Part shown: positions 63,455-64,000 of the stretch, piece by piece
Position numbering within the stretch: the stretch's first letter is position 1
How the letters are laid out: each line of letters begins with the position of its first letter
Translations under genes and position numbers: made by a program
Notes under the pieces: model-generated
The model's input: only the letters and a program-made list of their open reading frames with translations
Database searches by the model: none
Told to the model about the DNA's origin: nothing
Origin: Candidatus Desulfarcum epimagneticum
GTDB lineage: Bacteria > Desulfobacterota > Desulfobacteria > Desulfobacterales > CR-1
Assembly: GCA_900659855.1 (NCBI GenBank)
Contig: CAACVI010000001.1
Coordinates: 425,179-489,178 of the forward strand
DNA: 64,000 bases
Reading direction: 5' to 3'

Positions 63455-63745
63455 ATGGGAGAGATCGAAGCGATCAGAAACAGACGAAATGATATTATCG
63501 AAATTTCAAGAAGGCGCGGCGCCACCAATATCCGGGTGATCGGATCAACGGCAAGGGGAGAGTCCGGTCAAAGCAGCGATTTTGATTTCCTTGTTGATTT
63601 GGAGCCCGGGCGAAGTCTTCTGGACCACGCGTCCCTGGTTCTTGATCTGGAAAAGCTTCTTGGCCGGAAGGTGGATATAGCGGTCTCCAGCGGATTGCGC
63701 CAAAAAGTAAAGGAAAGGGTTCTAAAAGAGGCTGTTCCTTTATGA
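63455..63745 (+). CDS. mntA: MNT-type nucleotidyltransferase antitoxin
   Basis: A 96-residue minimal nucleotidyltransferase. The active site GSTARGESGQSSDFDFLVD (residues 30-48) is intact, with metal aspartates Asp42 and Asp44. In characterised pairs this enzyme adds AMP to a tyrosine of the HEPN toxin and so disarms it. It overlaps the HEPN gene by 4 bases (ATGA). Confidence 0.9.
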   Translation: MGEIEAIRNRRNDIIEISRRRGATNIRVIGSTARGESGQSSDFDFLVDLEPGRSLLDHASLVLDLEKLLGRKVDIAVSSGLRQKVKERVLKEAVPL

Positions 63746-64000
63746 AGAAAGACAAAGAGCGGATTGAGGATATACTTGAGGCCATTGACCGAATAGAGCG
63801 TTATTTTTTAAAGGGCCGCGAGGCGTTTGACGCCGACGAGCTGATCCAAATCTGGATGACACATCATATCCAGACCATCGGCGAAGCGGCGAGCCGCCTT
63901 TCCCGGGAGTTGCGAGACCATCATCCTGATATCCCCTGGTCCGCGATCATAGGCATGAGAAATATATTGGTCCATGATTATTTTGGAGTCGACCTTGAAG
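63742..64000 (+). CDS. hepT: HEPN-domain toxin (HepT/DUF86), cut by the window end
   Basis: The first 86 residues of a HEPN ribonuclease, partner of the MNT protein. The RNase motif R-x4-H is present as RNILVH (Arg73, His78), followed by Asp79-Tyr80 of the usual HDYF, the tyrosine being the AMP-modified site in homologues. The N-terminal helices (RIEDILEAIDRIERYF) fit. Only the last part is missing. Confidence 0.88.
   Translation, partial: MKKDKERIEDILEAIDRIERYFLKGREAFDADELIQIWMTHHIQTIGEAASRLSRELRDHHPDIPWSAIIGMRNILVHDYFGVDLE

Overview
The window reads as a GC-rich chromosome segment of an anaerobic, probably sulfate-reducing, bacterium of the Desulfobacterota (Desulfobacterales-like). The signs are DsrC with both C-terminal redox cysteines, a periplasmic tetraheme class III cytochrome c, an AsnC-like siroheme decarboxylase subunit (alternative heme pathway), an Hdr/Flx-type electron-transfer operon, and a fused isobutyryl-CoA mutase with C4 acyl-CoA enzymes. 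No rRNA, tRNA, CRISPR array, insertion sequence or prophage was recognised. The species cannot be named from the sequence.

Layout. 1-4.4 kb (minus): operon of UDP-glucose dehydrogenase, a radical SAM protein, a RACo-like ASKHA protein without its ferredoxin domain, and a lipoprotein cut by the window edge. 4.5-7.7 kb (minus): DNA alkyl transferase, 2[4Fe-4S] ferredoxin, an unrecognised protein and citrate synthase. 8-11.8 kb (plus): purL-purQ, with PurL carrying what look like two PurS modules. 11.8-14.6 kb (minus): FAD-linked oxidase and DnaA. 15-19 kb (plus): pdxA-uvrA. 19-20.7 kb (minus): nitrilase-family hydrolase, siroheme decarboxylase subunit, YjbQ. 20.8-27.8 kb (minus): dsrC, then an operon hdrA-mvhD-flxC-flxB-flxA. 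Both hdrA and mvhD contain an in-frame TGA at a conserved cysteine position followed by a SECIS-like hairpin, so both are read here as selenoproteins; a start-to-stop ORF call would truncate hdrA and split mvhD.

28-35.5 kb (mostly plus): miaA; a toxin-antitoxin locus with the wreck of an older pair beside it and a nucleoside transporter (minus); then rplM-rpsI, tatA-tatC, tetraheme cytochrome and porin. 35.6-44.9 kb: an ABC-F ATPase (minus), then HrpA helicase, Lnt, release factor 2 with its programmed +1 frameshift, and an HD-domain protein. 45-52.3 kb (plus): icmF, thiolase, 3-hydroxybutyryl-CoA dehydrogenase, a HTH-cupin regulator and acyl-CoA dehydrogenase, a C4 acyl-CoA module lacking only the enoyl-CoA hydratase. 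52.5-56.4 kb (minus): a thiamine-type ABC importer behind a TPP riboswitch. 56.6-59.2 kb (minus): a periplasmic trio of diheme peroxidase, Tat-exported phosphoesterase and monoheme cytochrome. 59.5-64 kb: a TVP38-flavoprotein fusion, a secreted unknown, a PIN/AbrB pair and an MNT/HEPN pair.

Two families of dispersed intergenic repeats, both hairpin-forming, lie between genes through the second half of the window, with one copy near 20.7 kb. The strongest signals for follow-up are the paired selenoproteins of the Hdr/Flx operon, the peroxidase-phosphoesterase-cytochrome operon, the decayed toxin-antitoxin pair and the repeat families.
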